Notes: generated by a model from the sequence alone, not told the origin. DNA of 64,000 bases from Roseovarius sp. MMSF_3350 (GCF_030733425.1 NZ_JASHIZ010000018.1:1-64000), one strand, 5' to 3'; numbered from the stretch's first letter, positions 45,332 through 54,650 are shown. Made by a program: numbers and translations.

Positions 45332-45392
45332 GTAGGCCGGGATTTCATCCCGGCACCGGGGCGCGGAGGCGGGGTGAAGCCACGCCCGACGA
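45332..45392. repeat. 61-bp double-palindrome repeat, copy 2
   Basis: Second copy in the same orientation, 115 bp after the first and ending 7 bp from the purL stop. Here the first palindrome is perfect (GCCGGGAT-TTC-ATCCCGGC), and the second is decayed (GGCGGGGT-GAA-GCCACGCC), the reverse of copy 1. Transcripts leaving purL would fold these hairpins at their 3' end. Confidence 0.75.
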
Positions 45393-45398
45393 CTGGTG

Positions 45399-47564
45399 TC
45401 AGGCGAAGGTGTCGCCGAAAGTGCCGCGGTAGATCGCGGCGAGCTCGTCCATCGGGGCGCTGGAGCGGCCCATCTGCACGTCGGTGCCGGTGAAGCGGCC
45501 CACGCTTTGGATCGGCACGCCGGCCTGGCCTGCGGCGATCATCAGCGCCTCGGCCTGGTCGAAATTGCAGGCGATGAGATAGCGGGCCTGATCCTCGCCG
45601 AAGAGGGTCGCCGTGTCGTCGCTGTCGAGGCAGACGCCGACGCCGGCCGCTTCGGCCATCTCGAAGGCCGCCAGTGCGAGGCCGCCGTCGGAGAGGTCGG
45701 TGCAGGCCTTGATGAGGGCGTGGTTGGCGCGGATGAAGTCGCCGTTGCGTTTCTCGGCGGCCAGATCGACGGGTGGCGCGTCGCCTTCGACGCGGTTGTA
45801 GACCTCTGCCAGCAAGGCGGATTGGCCCAGGTGGCCGTTGGTTTCGCCCACCAGCAGGGCCACGTGGCCGTCGCGGGCCTGGCCGGTGATGGCGGACTCG
45901 GGGTCGCGGATCAAGCCGACCGCGCCGATGGTTGGGGTGGGCAGGATGGCGCTGCCGTCGGTCTCGTTATAGAGCGAGACGTTGCCCGACACGATCGGCA
46001 TGTCGAGCGCCGCGACGGCCTCGCCGATGCCTTTGATCGCCATTACGAACTGGCCCATGATCGCGGGCTTTTCCGGGTTGCCGAAGTTGAGGTTGTCGGT
46101 GGTGGCAAGCGGCACGGCGCCAAGTGCCGTGAGGTTGCGATAGGCCTCGGCCACGGCCTGTTTGCCGCCCTCGAAAGGGTTCGCCTTGACGTAGCGGGGG
46201 GTCACGTCGGAGGTGAAGGCGAGGTGCTTGTCGGTGCCGTGCACGCGAATGAGGCCGGCGCCTTGTCCGGGGGTGCGGGCGCTGTCGGCCATGACCATGG
46301 TGTCGTATTGCTCGTACACCCACTGCTTGCCGCAATAGTTGACCGAGCCGATCAGCGCCTTCAGCCCGTCGATCGGGTCGACATTCGGCACGTTCGCATC
46401 ATCGAGCGCCTCGGGCGTTTCAGGCTCTTCCCACGGGCGGTCGTATTCCGGGGCGCTGCCCGACAGGGTGGCGAGGGGCAGGTCGGCCATGACCTCGCCC
46501 TTGTGCATGATCAGGAAGCGGTCCTCGGGAATGGTCTCGCCGACGATGGCGAAGTCGAGGTCCCATTTTTCGAACACGGCGCGGGCTTCCGCCTCTTTCT
46601 CGGGGCGCAGGACCATGAGCATGCGTTCCTGGGATTCCGACAGCATCATCTCGTAGGCGGTCATGTTCGCCTCGCGCTGCGGCACGGCGTCGAGGTTGAG
46701 TTTCACACCAAGCCCGCCCTTGTCGCCCATCTCGACGGCGGAACAGGTGAGGCCCGCCGCGCCCATGTCCTGGATCGAGATGACGGCGCCGGTGGCCATC
46801 AGCTCCAGCGTGGCCTCCATCAGGCGTTTCTCGGTGAAGGGGTCGCCGACCTGCACGGTGGGGCGCTTTTCCTCGATGGTCTCGTCGAATTCGGCCGAGG
46901 CCATGGTGGCGCCGCCGACGCCGTCGCGGCCGGTTTTCGCGCCGAGGTACACGACGGGCATGCCGATGCCGGAGGCGGCGGAGTAGAAGATCTTGTCGGC
47001 GTCCGCGAGGCCCGCCGCGAAGGCGTTGACGAGGCAGTTGCCGTTATAGGCCGGATCGAACCGCACTTCGCCGCCCGCGCAGGGGACGCCGAAGCAGTTG
47101 CCGTAGCCGCCGATGCCCTCGACCACGCCATGCACCAGCTGGCGGGTCTTGGGGTGGGCAACCTCGCCGAAGGAAAGCGAGTTCATCGAGGCGATGGGGC
47201 GCGCGCCCATGGTGAAGACGTCGCGCAAGATGCCGCCCACGCCGGTGGCGGCACCCTGGTAGGGCTCGATGTACGAGGGGTGGTTGTGGCTTTCCATCTT
47301 GAAGATCACGGCCTGACCGTCGCCGATATCGACGACGCCCGCATTCTCGCCCGGGCCGCAGATCACTTGCGGGCCACTCGTGGGCAGGGTGCGCAGCCAT
47401 TTCTTGGAGGACTTGTAGGAGCAATGCTCGTTCCACATGGCCGAGAAGATGCCGAGTTCGGTAAACGTCGGCTCGCGGCCGATGATTTCGAGGATGCGGT
47501 CGTACTCGTCGGGCTTCAGCCCGTGGGCCGCGATCAGTTCGGACGTGATGGCCGGTTCCTGCAT
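45399..47564 (-). CDS. purL: phosphoribosylformylglycinamidine synthase subunit PurL
   Basis: The small-type PurL of about 721 residues, which works with PurS and PurQ to convert FGAR to FGAM in purine synthesis. [18 protein letters not shown] with the active histidine, [30 protein letters not shown] and the second-half [11 protein letters not shown] and [11 protein letters not shown] are present. Both AIRS-like repeats are complete. I prefer ATG 47564 (MQEPAIT), ten bases after GGGGGA; ATG 47573 and a TTG at 47582 are in-frame alternatives. Confidence 0.96.
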   Translation of the reverse strand: MQEPAITSELIAAHGLKPDEYDRILEIIGREPTFTELGIFSAMWNEHCSYKSSKKWLRTLPTSGPQVICGPGENAGVVDIGDGQAVIFKMESHNHPSYIEPYQGAATGVGGILRDVFTMGARPIASMNSLSFGEVAHPKTRQLVHGVVEGIGGYGNCFGVPCAGGEVRFDPAYNGNCLVNAFAAGLADADKIFYSAASGIGMPVVYLGAKTGRDGVGGATMASAEFDETIEEKRPTVQVGDPFTEKRLMEATLELMATGAVISIQDMGAAGLTCSAVEMGDKGGLGVKLNLDAVPQREANMTAYEMMLSESQERMLMVLRPEKEAEARAVFEKWDLDFAIVGETIPEDRFLIMHKGEVMADLPLATLSGSAPEYDRPWEEPETPEALDDANVPNVDPIDGLKALIGSVNYCGKQWVYEQYDTMVMADSARTPGQGAGLIRVHGTDKHLAFTSDVTPRYVKANPFEGGKQAVAEAYRNLTALGAVPLATTDNLNFGNPEKPAIMGQFVMAIKGIGEAVAALDMPIVSGNVSLYNETDGSAILPTPTIGAVGLIRDPESAITGQARDGHVALLVGETNGHLGQSALLAEVYNRVEGDAPPVDLAAEKRNGDFIRANHALIKACTDLSDGGLALAAFEMAEAAGVGVCLDSDDTATLFGEDQARYLIACNFDQAEALMIAAGQAGVPIQSVGRFTGTDVQMGRSSAPMDELAAIYRGTFGDTFA

Positions 47565-47710
47565 GTGAAACATGTCCCCCAAGGTGCGGTGCAGATGGCG
47601 CCCCTATTAGGCCATGCGCGCGGCGGGGGGAAGGGGGTGCGGCGCGGTGCGTGCCATGGGCCTTGACGGATGCCGCGCGATGCCGTCGGGTTGGGCGAAA
47701 GGGAGTTGCC

Positions 47711-48742
47711 ATGAAGATCATCGAGAACCCGTGGCGCGGGCAGGGGCTGGTGGACGGGGTGCTGACCGAGATCCCCGGCGCAAGCGTGGACGCCGCCGCG
47801 CCGTTGCGGCTGTTGGGGGAGTGTCCGGCGCATGGGGTGACGCCGCTGGAGCGGCGGGAGGCCTTCGGCACGACGCTTTTCGTGAAGGACGAGCGCGGGC
47901 GCATGGGGCTGGGCAGCTTCAAGGCGCTTGGGGCGGCCTATGTGATCGCGCACGAGGCCGCGGCGGCGGGGGCGGAGGATTGGGCGAACGCGCTGGCGGG
48001 GCGCACTTACGTGACCGCGAGTGCCGGAAATCACGGGATGTCGGTGGCAGCCGGGGCCAAGGTGTTTGGGGCGAAGGCGGTGGTCTATATCGCCGAGACG
48101 GTGCCTGAAAGCTTTGCAGCACGGCTGCGCGACATGGGCGCCGAGGTGGTGCGGGCCGGGGCAGACTACGAGGCCAGCATGGAGGCCGCCGAACAGGCTG
48201 CGGAGGCGAACGGCTGGACCCTCTTGTCGGACAGTTCCTGGCCCGGCTACGTGGACCTGCCCTGGCGGCTGATGGAAGGCTACCTGGTGATGGCCGAGGA
48301 GGCCGTGCGGCAGATGCCGGAGGTGCCGACGCATATCTTCCTGCAAGCCGGGGTCGGCGGGCTGGCGGGGGCTTGCGCGGCTTATTTCCGCGCGCATTGG
48401 GGCGCCGCGCCACGGATCATCGTGGTGGAGCCCGAAGCGGCCCCGGCGTTGCAGGCCAGCATCGAAGCGGGGCGGCCCGTCGCCACGGAAGGCCCGGTCT
48501 CGGCCATGGGGCGGCTGGACTGCAAGGAGCCGTCGCTGATCGCGCTGCGGGGCTTGTCGCGCGATGCGGACGACTTTGCGACCATCACCGAAGAGGAGGC
48601 GGCGGCAGTGCTGCCGGAGTTGAATCTGATGGGGCTGGAGAGCACGGAATCAGGGGCGGCGGGGTTGGCGGCCGCGCGATTGATGGGCCTTGGCGCGGAG
48701 GCGCGGGCGCTGTGCATCCTGAGCGAGCAGTCAGACGGATGA
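47711..48742 (+). CDS. PLP-dependent lyase, diaminopropionate ammonia-lyase-like
   Basis: A fold-type II PLP enzyme of 343 residues. The cofactor lysine lies in GLGSFKALGAAYV, the substrate loop is TASAGNHGMSVA, and the phosphate-binding glycines are QAGVGGLAGA. SDSSWPGYVDLPWRLMEGY resembles diaminopropionate ammonia-lyase and not threonine dehydratase. It is shorter than the ~400 residues of typical DpaL, mainly at the N-terminus. Likely reaction: elimination of ammonia from a 2,3-diamino or hydroxy amino acid to a keto acid. Start ATG 47711 behind GGGAG. Overlaps the M24 gene by 4 bp. Confidence 0.8.
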   Translation: MKIIENPWRGQGLVDGVLTEIPGASVDAAAPLRLLGECPAHGVTPLERREAFGTTLFVKDERGRMGLGSFKALGAAYVIAHEAAAAGAEDWANALAGRTYVTASAGNHGMSVAAGAKVFGAKAVVYIAETVPESFAARLRDMGAEVVRAGADYEASMEAAEQAAEANGWTLLSDSSWPGYVDLPWRLMEGYLVMAEEAVRQMPEVPTHIFLQAGVGGLAGACAAYFRAHWGAAPRIIVVEPEAAPALQASIEAGRPVATEGPVSAMGRLDCKEPSLIALRGLSRDADDFATITEEEAAAVLPELNLMGLESTESGAAGLAAARLMGLGAEARALCILSEQSDG

Positions 48743-49869
48743 AGCGGGGTTTCGACCGCGCGGAATACGAGACCCGCACCGCGCGGGCGCAGATGCTGAT
48801 GGACCGCGCGGGGCTGGGCGCGCTGCTGCTGACGACCGAGGCGGATGTGCGCTATTTCACCGGCTTTCTGACGCGGTTCTGGGAGAGCCCCAGCCGCCCG
48901 TGGTTCGTGGTGGTGCCGCGGGAGGGCCCGCCCAAGGCGGTGATCCCGTCGATCGGGGCGGCGCTGATGGGGCGCACATGGGTCGAGGACATCCGCACCT
49001 GGCCCGCGCCTGCGCCCGAGGATGACGGGGTGAGCCTGCTGGCTGCAACGCTGCGCGAGGTGGGTGGCCCCGTTGGCGTGCCGATGGGTTACGAGACGCA
49101 TCTGCGGATGCCGCTGATGGATTTCACGCGGGTGAAGGACCTGGCCGGTCTGGCGTTTACCGGCGATGCCGGGATCGTGGCGCGGCTGCGGGCAGTCAAG
49201 TCTCCCGCCGAGATCGCTAAGATCGAGACCGCCTGCAGGGTCGCGGGGCGGGCGTTTGCGCGCGTGCCCGAGATTGCGGGGGAAGGCCGCCCCCTGGCAG
49301 AGGTGTTCCGGGACTTCCAGCGCCTGTTGCTGGAGGAAGGCGCGGATTGGGTGCCTTATCTTGCCGGGGGCGCGGCGCAGGGTGGCTACGCGGATGTGAT
49401 TTCGCCGGCGCCGGAGACGCCGCTTTGCCCAGGCGACGTGCTGATGTTGGACACCGGCGCGGTGTGGGACGGGTATTTCTGCGATTTCGACCGCAATTTT
49501 GCTGTGGGTCACGTGGGAGACGGAGTGGCAGAGGCCCATGCGCGACTGCTTGAGGCCACGGCGGCGGCGATGGAGATTGCCCGGCCCGGCGCACGCGCCT
49601 GCGACCTGTGGCGGGCCATGGCGGGTACCGTGGGCGCGGGCGAGACGGCAGGGCGGCTGGGCCACGGGCTGGGGATGCAGCTGACCGAGGGGCTGTCGTT
49701 GACCGCGCACGACGAGACGGTGCTGGAACCCGGCATGGTGATCACGCTGGAGCCGGGGATCGACCGGCCCGGGGGCCTGTGCATGGTGCACGAGGAGGTG
49801 ATCGCGATCACCGACGGCCAGCCGCGGGCGCTGTCGCCGCTGGCGGGGGGCGAGATCCCGGTGGTCTGA
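48739..49869 (+). CDS. M24 family metallopeptidase (Xaa-Pro dipeptidase/ectoine hydrolase-like)
   Basis: A 376-residue pita-bread fold enzyme with an N-terminal creatinase-like domain (about 1-140). Metal ligands are visible: two aspartates in LMLDTGAVWDGYFCDFDRNF, the histidine in LGHGLGMQLTE, and glutamates in ITLEPGI and VHEEVIAI. Besides prolidases, the family includes non-peptide amidohydrolases (creatinase, ectoine hydrolase). Coupling by ATGA to the PLP lyase suggests it frees a diamino or modified amino acid that the lyase then deaminates (inference). Confidence 0.88.
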   Translation: MKRGFDRAEYETRTARAQMLMDRAGLGALLLTTEADVRYFTGFLTRFWESPSRPWFVVVPREGPPKAVIPSIGAALMGRTWVEDIRTWPAPAPEDDGVSLLAATLREVGGPVGVPMGYETHLRMPLMDFTRVKDLAGLAFTGDAGIVARLRAVKSPAEIAKIETACRVAGRAFARVPEIAGEGRPLAEVFRDFQRLLLEEGADWVPYLAGGAAQGGYADVISPAPETPLCPGDVLMLDTGAVWDGYFCDFDRNFAVGHVGDGVAEAHARLLEATAAAMEIARPGARACDLWRAMAGTVGAGETAGRLGHGLGMQLTEGLSLTAHDETVLEPGMVITLEPGIDRPGGLCMVHEEVIAITDGQPRALSPLAGGEIPVV

Positions 49870-49871
49870 GC

Positions 49872-49946
49872 AAAAAAAGGCCGAGCAATAAGCTCGGCCA
49901 TAGTCCAACAGGGAGGTATGAAGTGATCGGGTTGATCACCGTCATG
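49872..49946 (-). ncRNA. probable small RNA with anti-Shine-Dalgarno segment (suhB/MmgR-like)
   Basis: Read on the minus strand, the roughly 75-nt element has a first hairpin GTGATC-AACCC-GATCAC (49923-49939). A single-stranded segment containing CCTCCC (49911-49916) and TGTTGGACTAT follows, then an 8-bp terminator hairpin GGCCGAGC-TTATT-GCTCGGCC (49879-49899) ending in seven Ts (49872-49878). A promoter with 17-base spacing lies just upstream. The layout resembles the alphaproteobacterial suhB/MmgR-type sRNAs as I remember them, whose exposed CCUCCC pairs with ribosome-binding sites. Family assignment is inference; 3' end is well defined, the 5' end is estimated. Confidence 0.7.
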
Positions 49947-49951
49947 CCGTG

Positions 49952-49980
49952 CAATTAGTGCCCGATTTTCGAGCGATCAA
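49952..49980 (-). promoter_or_regulatory. promoter of the small RNA
   Basis: On the minus strand TTGATC (49980-49975) and TAATTG (49957-49952) are separated by exactly 17 bases. This would start transcription near 49945, just before the first hairpin. The -10 match is modest. Confidence 0.5.
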
Positions 49981-50066
49981 GGGCAAACAGGCCGCACCAG
50001 GTGAAAACCTGCTATGCTGTTGCCGCATGGCTGCTATTTCGGCGGCAGCGAACGGCGCGAAATGCC

Positions 50067-50960
50067 TTATTTCGCGACGTTTTTGCGATAGGCTATGATC
50101 TCTTCCTGGACGAAGTCGCGGAACGCCTTGATGCGCTGCGAGTGGCGCAGCTCTTCGGGGTAGGCGAGGAACACCGGCACGTCGGAGGATTGTACCTCGG
50201 GCAGAACGCGCACGATCTGCGGGAAATCCTGGCCCAGGTAGTCGGGTAGCACGCCGATTCCGAGATTGTTGAGCACGCCTTGCAGCACGCCGTAATAGTT
50301 GTTCACCGTCAGCAGCGAGGGGATGTCGTAGGTCATCAGTTCGCTGACCAGCGTGGCACCCGCGCCGACCTGGGCCGAGCGGGGATTCTGGCACAGGATG
50401 CGGTGCTGGCTGAGGTCTTCCATCTTTTCGGGCGTGCCGCGCTCGTCGAGGTATTTCTGCGTGGCGAAGAGGCACATGTTGATCATCATCAGCCGCTTGC
50501 GGATGAGATCGGCCTGGCTGGGCTCCTTCATGCGGATGGCGACGTCGGCCTCGCGCATGGGCAGATCGAGGACGCGTTCCTCGAGCATCAGGTCGATGTT
50601 GAGCTCGGGATAGGTCTCGAACAGTTTGGGCAGGCGCGGGGCGAGCCAGAGTGTGCCGAAGCCGATGGTGGTGGTCACGCGCAACTCGCCGAACACTTCC
50701 TCCTCGCTGTCGCGGATGCGGGCGGTGGCGGCATCCAGCCGCTTGACCATCGCGCGGGTGGCGTCGAACAGAAGCTCGCCCTGTTCGGTCAGGATCAGGC
50801 CGCGGGCGTGGCGGTGGAAGAGTGTGGCGTTGAGTGATTCTTCCAGCGCGCGAATCTGGCGCGAGACCGCCGATTGCGACAGGTGAAGCTGGTCACCGGC
50901 ATGGGTGAGGCTGCCGGCATCGGCCACCGCGTGAAATATTCTCAGTTTGTCCCAATCCAT
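50067..50960 (-). CDS. LysR family transcriptional regulator
   Basis: A 297-residue LysR regulator. The winged helix (about 1-60) reads MDWDKLRIFHAVADAGSLTHAG...LSQSAVSRQIRALEE. The effector domain (about 90-295) contains LRVTTTIGFGTLWLAPRLP and the GIGVLPDY hinge motif. Start ATG 50960; an in-frame extension upstream has no ribosome site. It is divergent from the indolepyruvate oxidoreductase gene, its probable target, with a 23-bp dyad in between. Confidence 0.93.
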   Translation of the reverse strand: MDWDKLRIFHAVADAGSLTHAGDQLHLSQSAVSRQIRALEESLNATLFHRHARGLILTEQGELLFDATRAMVKRLDAATARIRDSEEEVFGELRVTTTIGFGTLWLAPRLPKLFETYPELNIDLMLEERVLDLPMREADVAIRMKEPSQADLIRKRLMMINMCLFATQKYLDERGTPEKMEDLSQHRILCQNPRSAQVGAGATLVSELMTYDIPSLLTVNNYYGVLQGVLNNLGIGVLPDYLGQDFPQIVRVLPEVQSSDVPVFLAYPEELRHSQRIKAFRDFVQEEIIAYRKNVAK

Positions 50961-51058
50961 TTCGCAACTTTCAATTCGATCCAATCCCCGCACGCGCAAT
51001 AGCAGAAAAACATTCGCGGATCACAGCCGATAGCGTGGAAAACACGTGAAACTTTGCG

Positions 51059-51081
51059 TTAGGTCACGTATATTGACCTAA
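51059..51081. promoter_or_regulatory. operator candidate TTAGGTCA-N7-TGACCTAA
   Basis: A perfect 8-base inverted repeat (51059-51066 and 51074-51081) with a 7-base AT-rich spacer. It lies 99 bp upstream of the LysR start and 58 bp upstream of the oxidoreductase start. It overlaps the region where promoters of both genes must lie. The binding protein could be the LysR product, or an Lrp/AsnC-type amino-acid sensor; this is inference. Confidence 0.6.
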
Positions 51082-51139
51082 TACACGCCTATATACTTAG
51101 CAGTTGCGCGGAATTGCGCAATCGCCACGGGAGGACGAG

Positions 51140-54100
51140 ATGAGCGATCAGAAGATTTCCCTCAATGACCGGTTGGACCTGTCCAAATCTCAGATATTGC
51201 TGAACGGCACGCAGGCTCTGGTGCGGCTGATGCTGATGCAGGCCGCGCGGGACCGCGCCGAGGGGCACAACACCGCCGGCTACGTGACGGGGTATCGCGG
51301 CTCGCCGTTGGGCGCGGTCGACATGCAGATGGCGCGGGCGGAAAAGGTGCTGGCGGAGGCGAACGTGACCTTCCAGCCGGGTCTGAACGAGGATCTGGCG
51401 GCGACGGCCCTGTGGGGGACGCAACAGGCGCAGCTGCGCGGCGAGGGCAAGCACGATGGCGTCTTTGGCCTGTGGTACGGCAAGGGGCCGGGGGTGGACC
51501 GCTCGGGCGACGTGATGCGGCACGCCAATATGGCCGGGACGGCCCCGCTGGGTGGCGTGCTGATGGCGATGGGGGACGACCATACGGGCGAGAGTTCCAC
51601 GGTCTGTCACCAGTCGGACTGGGCGCTGGTCGATGCCTACATGCCGGTGCTGTCGCCTGCCGGGGTGCAGGAGATCCTGGATTTCGGTCTGTATGGTTTC
51701 GCGCTGTCGCGCTTTGCGGGCGTCTGGGCCGGGCTGAAGACGATGAAGGACACGGTGGAGGTGACCAGCGTCGTCGATGGCAGTCTGGACCGGATGAATT
51801 TCGTTCTGCCGGAGTTCGACATGCCCGAGGGCGGGCTGAGCATCCGGCTGGGCGATCACTGGATCGCGCAGGAAGCGCGGATGATCGACCACAAGAGGTA
51901 CGCCGCCGAAGCCTTTGCCCACGCGAACAAAATCGACAAGCGGATGTGGGGCAAACCCGGCGCGAAGATCGGCTTCGTGGCCGCAGGCAAGAACTGGCTG
52001 GACCTGACGCACGCGCTGGACATGCTGGGGATCGACGCCGCCGAGGCCGAGCGGCTGGGGCTGACGACCTACAAGGTCGGCCAGACCTTTCCGATGGACA
52101 TGAAGGGCTTTCACGATTGGGCCGAGGAGCTGGACCTGATCGTGGTGGTCGAGGAAAAGCGCAAGCTGATCGAGATCCAGATCAAGGAGGCGATTTTCGA
52201 CGACCGGCAGGGGCGGCGCGTCTATGGCTGGTACAAGGGCGGCGCCGGCGGCCTGCATTCCGAAGAGCTGTTCCCGACGCGCATGGCGCTGGATCCGGTG
52301 ATGGTGGCCGAGAAGATCGGGACCATCCTGGTGGAGGAAGGTCGCGGCACGGACCGCGTTAGAGCCGGGCTGCAACTGATTGAAGAGGCTAAGAAATCGG
52401 ACAATGCACAGGAGCTGGCGGCGCGGCTGCCCTATTTCTGCGCGGGCTGTCCGCACAACACCTCGACCAAGGTGCCGGAGGGCGGGCGGGCCTATGCCGG
52501 GATCGGGTGTCACATCATGTCGCTGTGGATGGACCGCGAGACCAGCGGGTTCACGCATATGGGCGCGGAAGGCGCGAACTGGATCGGCGAGGCGCCGTTT
52601 TCGAACCGCGAGCATGTGTTCCAGAACCTTGGGGATGGCACGTACAACCATTCGGGCGTTCTGGCCATTCGCGCCGCGCTCGCGGCGGGTGTGAACATCA
52701 CCTACAAGATCCTTTACAATGACGCGGTCGCCATGACCGGCGGGCAGACCAACGAAGGCGGGCTGGGGCCGGACCGGATTGCGCGCGAGTTGCAGTCGAT
52801 GGGCGTGGAGCACATCGCGGTGGTCTACGACGAGAAGGAAGAGCCGGAGAAGTCGCACTTTCCGTCGGGCATCGGTTGGCACGAGCGGGCAGAGATGATG
52901 CAGGTGCAGGAGAAATTTCAGGAAATCAAGGGCGTATCGGCCATTATTTACGTACAGACCTGCGCCGCCGAGAAACGCCGCCGCCGCAAGCGGGGCAAAT
53001 TTCCGGACCCCGACAAGAGGGTCTTCATCAACACCGATATCTGCGAAGGCTGCGGCGATTGCGGGGTGCAGTCGAACTGTGTCGCCATCGTGCCGAAGGA
53101 GACGGAACTGGGCCGGAAGCGCGCGATCGACCAGTCGAGCTGCAACAAGGACTTTTCCTGCCTCAAGGGCTTCTGCCCGTCCTTCGTGACGCTGGAAGGG
53201 GCGAAGATTCGAAAAGAAGCCTCGGCCGATCTGGACCTTCCGGATCTGCCGGACCCTGCGCTGCCAAAGATCGATGGCACCTATAACGTGGTGATCACCG
53301 GCGTGGGCGGCACCGGCGTCGTGACCATCGGCGCGGTGATGGCGCAGGCGGCGCAGATCGACGGCAAGGGCGCTGGCATGATGGAGATGGCCGGCCTTGC
53401 CCAGAAGGGCGGTGCGGTGCATATCCACTGTCGCCTTGCCGAGAAGCCGAGCGATATCAGCGCCATACGTGTCGCCACGGGCGAGGCGGATGCATTGATC
53501 GGCGGCGATCTGGTGGTCAGTGCCGGGGCCAAGACGCTGGGCCTGACGCGGGCCGGACGCACCGGCGCGGTGGTCAACAGCCACGAGATCATGACCGGCG
53601 ATTTCACCCGTGACACCGAGTTCACCATCCCGACCGACCAGCTTGCGCTGTCGCTGCAATCGCGGCTGCGCGACGATGTGGTTCTGTTCGACGCCAGCGA
53701 ATTGGCGCGGGTGGCGATGGGAGACGCGATCTTTTCCAACATGATCATCTTTGGCGCGGCGTGGCAGCGGGGGCTTGTGCCCCTGTCCAAAGCGTCGATC
53801 GATGCGGCGATCGAGTTGAACGGGGCCGCCGTGGAGCGCAACCTGCGGGCCTTCGAGATTGGGCGTTGGGCCGCCGAGCATCCCGAGGAGGCAGACCGTA
53901 TGGTCACGCCGAACGTGGTGGAAAAGCCGAAGTCGTTGGAGGAGAAGATCGCCTTTCGCGAGACCCACCTGGTCGACTACCAGGGCAAGCGGCTGGCCCG
54001 GCGGTATCGCAAGCTGGTCGATGAAATCGAGAACGAACAGGTGCGCGAGGCGGTGGCCTTGGGCTATCACAAGCTCTTGAGCTACAAGGACGAATACGAA

Positions 54101-54559
54101 GTCGCGCGCCTGCTGATCCAGAGCCGGAAAAAGGCCGAGGAAGAGTTTGCGGGCGACTTCGACATGACCTTTCACCTGGCGCCGCCGATCCTGAGCAAGA
54201 CAGGCCCGGACGGGCGGCCGAAGAAACGCCAGTTCGGCGCATGGATGGAAAAGCCGATGCGCCTGATGGCGAAGTTCAAGGGCCTGCGTGGCACGCCGCT
54301 GGACATCTTCGGTTACAGCGAGGAGCGGCGGATGGAGCGTGCGCTGATCCGCGAATACGAGGCCGACATGGCCGAGGTTCTGCCCAAGCTGGACGGCAGG
54401 ACCCAGGACGCCATCGTGGCGCTGGCGGAACTGCCGCTGCAGATCCGCGGATTCGGGCCGGTGAAGATGGAGAATGCCCGCAAGGCCGCCAAGCAGCGCG
54501 AGCATCTTTTGCAGGTGATCCGCGACGGCGGGCAGGACGTGGCGCGGGCGGCACAGTAG
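51140..54559 (+). CDS. indolepyruvate ferredoxin oxidoreductase (fused subunits)
   Basis: A 1139-residue fusion that oxidatively decarboxylates aryl-pyruvates (from tryptophan, phenylalanine, tyrosine) to acyl-CoA with ferredoxin. The N-terminal pyrimidine-binding part (about 20-350; YVTGYRGSPLGAVD) is followed by the TPP/Mg part (about 430-610; CAGCPHNTSTKVPEGG). A [4Fe-4S] motif has C635, C638, C641 and C646, with more cysteines in SCNKDFSCLKGFCPS. The gamma domain (about 712-905) reads ITGVGGTGVVTIGAVMAQAA. A C-terminal extension (about 930-1139) completes the long aerobic-type enzyme. Start ATG 51140 behind GGGAGGA. Confidence 0.93.
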   Translation: MSDQKISLNDRLDLSKSQILLNGTQALVRLMLMQAARDRAEGHNTAGYVTGYRGSPLGAVDMQMARAEKVLAEANVTFQPGLNEDLAATALWGTQQAQLRGEGKHDGVFGLWYGKGPGVDRSGDVMRHANMAGTAPLGGVLMAMGDDHTGESSTVCHQSDWALVDAYMPVLSPAGVQEILDFGLYGFALSRFAGVWAGLKTMKDTVEVTSVVDGSLDRMNFVLPEFDMPEGGLSIRLGDHWIAQEARMIDHKRYAAEAFAHANKIDKRMWGKPGAKIGFVAAGKNWLDLTHALDMLGIDAAEAERLGLTTYKVGQTFPMDMKGFHDWAEELDLIVVVEEKRKLIEIQIKEAIFDDRQGRRVYGWYKGGAGGLHSEELFPTRMALDPVMVAEKIGTILVEEGRGTDRVRAGLQLIEEAKKSDNAQELAARLPYFCAGCPHNTSTKVPEGGRAYAGIGCHIMSLWMDRETSGFTHMGAEGANWIGEAPFSNREHVFQNLGDGTYNHSGVLAIRAALAAGVNITYKILYNDAVAMTGGQTNEGGLGPDRIARELQSMGVEHIAVVYDEKEEPEKSHFPSGIGWHERAEMMQVQEKFQEIKGVSAIIYVQTCAAEKRRRRKRGKFPDPDKRVFINTDICEGCGDCGVQSNCVAIVPKETELGRKRAIDQSSCNKDFSCLKGFCPSFVTLEGAKIRKEASADLDLPDLPDPALPKIDGTYNVVITGVGGTGVVTIGAVMAQAAQIDGKGAGMMEMAGLAQKGGAVHIHCRLAEKPSDISAIRVATGEADALIGGDLVVSAGAKTLGLTRAGRTGAVVNSHEIMTGDFTRDTEFTIPTDQLALSLQSRLRDDVVLFDASELARVAMGDAIFSNMIIFGAAWQRGLVPLSKASIDAAIELNGAAVERNLRAFEIGRWAAEHPEEADRMVTPNVVEKPKSLEEKIAFRETHLVDYQGKRLARRYRKLVDEIENEQVREAVALGYHKLLSYKDEYEVARLLIQSRKKAEEEFAGDFDMTFHLAPPILSKTGPDGRPKKRQFGAWMEKPMRLMAKFKGLRGTPLDIFGYSEERRMERALIREYEADMAEVLPKLDGRTQDAIVALAELPLQIRGFGPVKMENARKAAKQREHLLQVIRDGGQDVARAAQ

Positions 54560-54587
54560 ACCGCGCCGGCTTTGGTCATCGAACTTT

Positions 54588-54615
54588 CATCGCCCTGTTA
54601 CGTGGCGGGGCGATG
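54588..54615 (+). other. intergenic hairpin
   Basis: CATCGCCC (54588-54595) pairs perfectly with GGGCGATG (54608-54615) around a 12-base loop, 28 bp after the oxidoreductase stop. No T run follows (TAAATGG). It may be a weak terminator or a leader structure of the acyltransferase gene. Confidence 0.4.
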
Positions 54616-54650
54616 TAAATGGATGCACGCGAATCGAGACGGAAGGTGAG

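Noticed and set aside
49923..49958. GTG-started 11-codon plus-strand frame (MIGLITVMPCN) behind a perfect GGGAGG
   Set aside because: The GGGAGG is explained by the CCUCCC of the small RNA on the other strand, and no longer gene follows; chance complementarity is the better reading.
51089..54505. Open frame of 1138 codons on the minus strand antisense to the indolepyruvate oxidoreductase gene
   Set aside because: Same cause: mirror of a long high-GC coding sequence whose sense product has all expected cofactor motifs.
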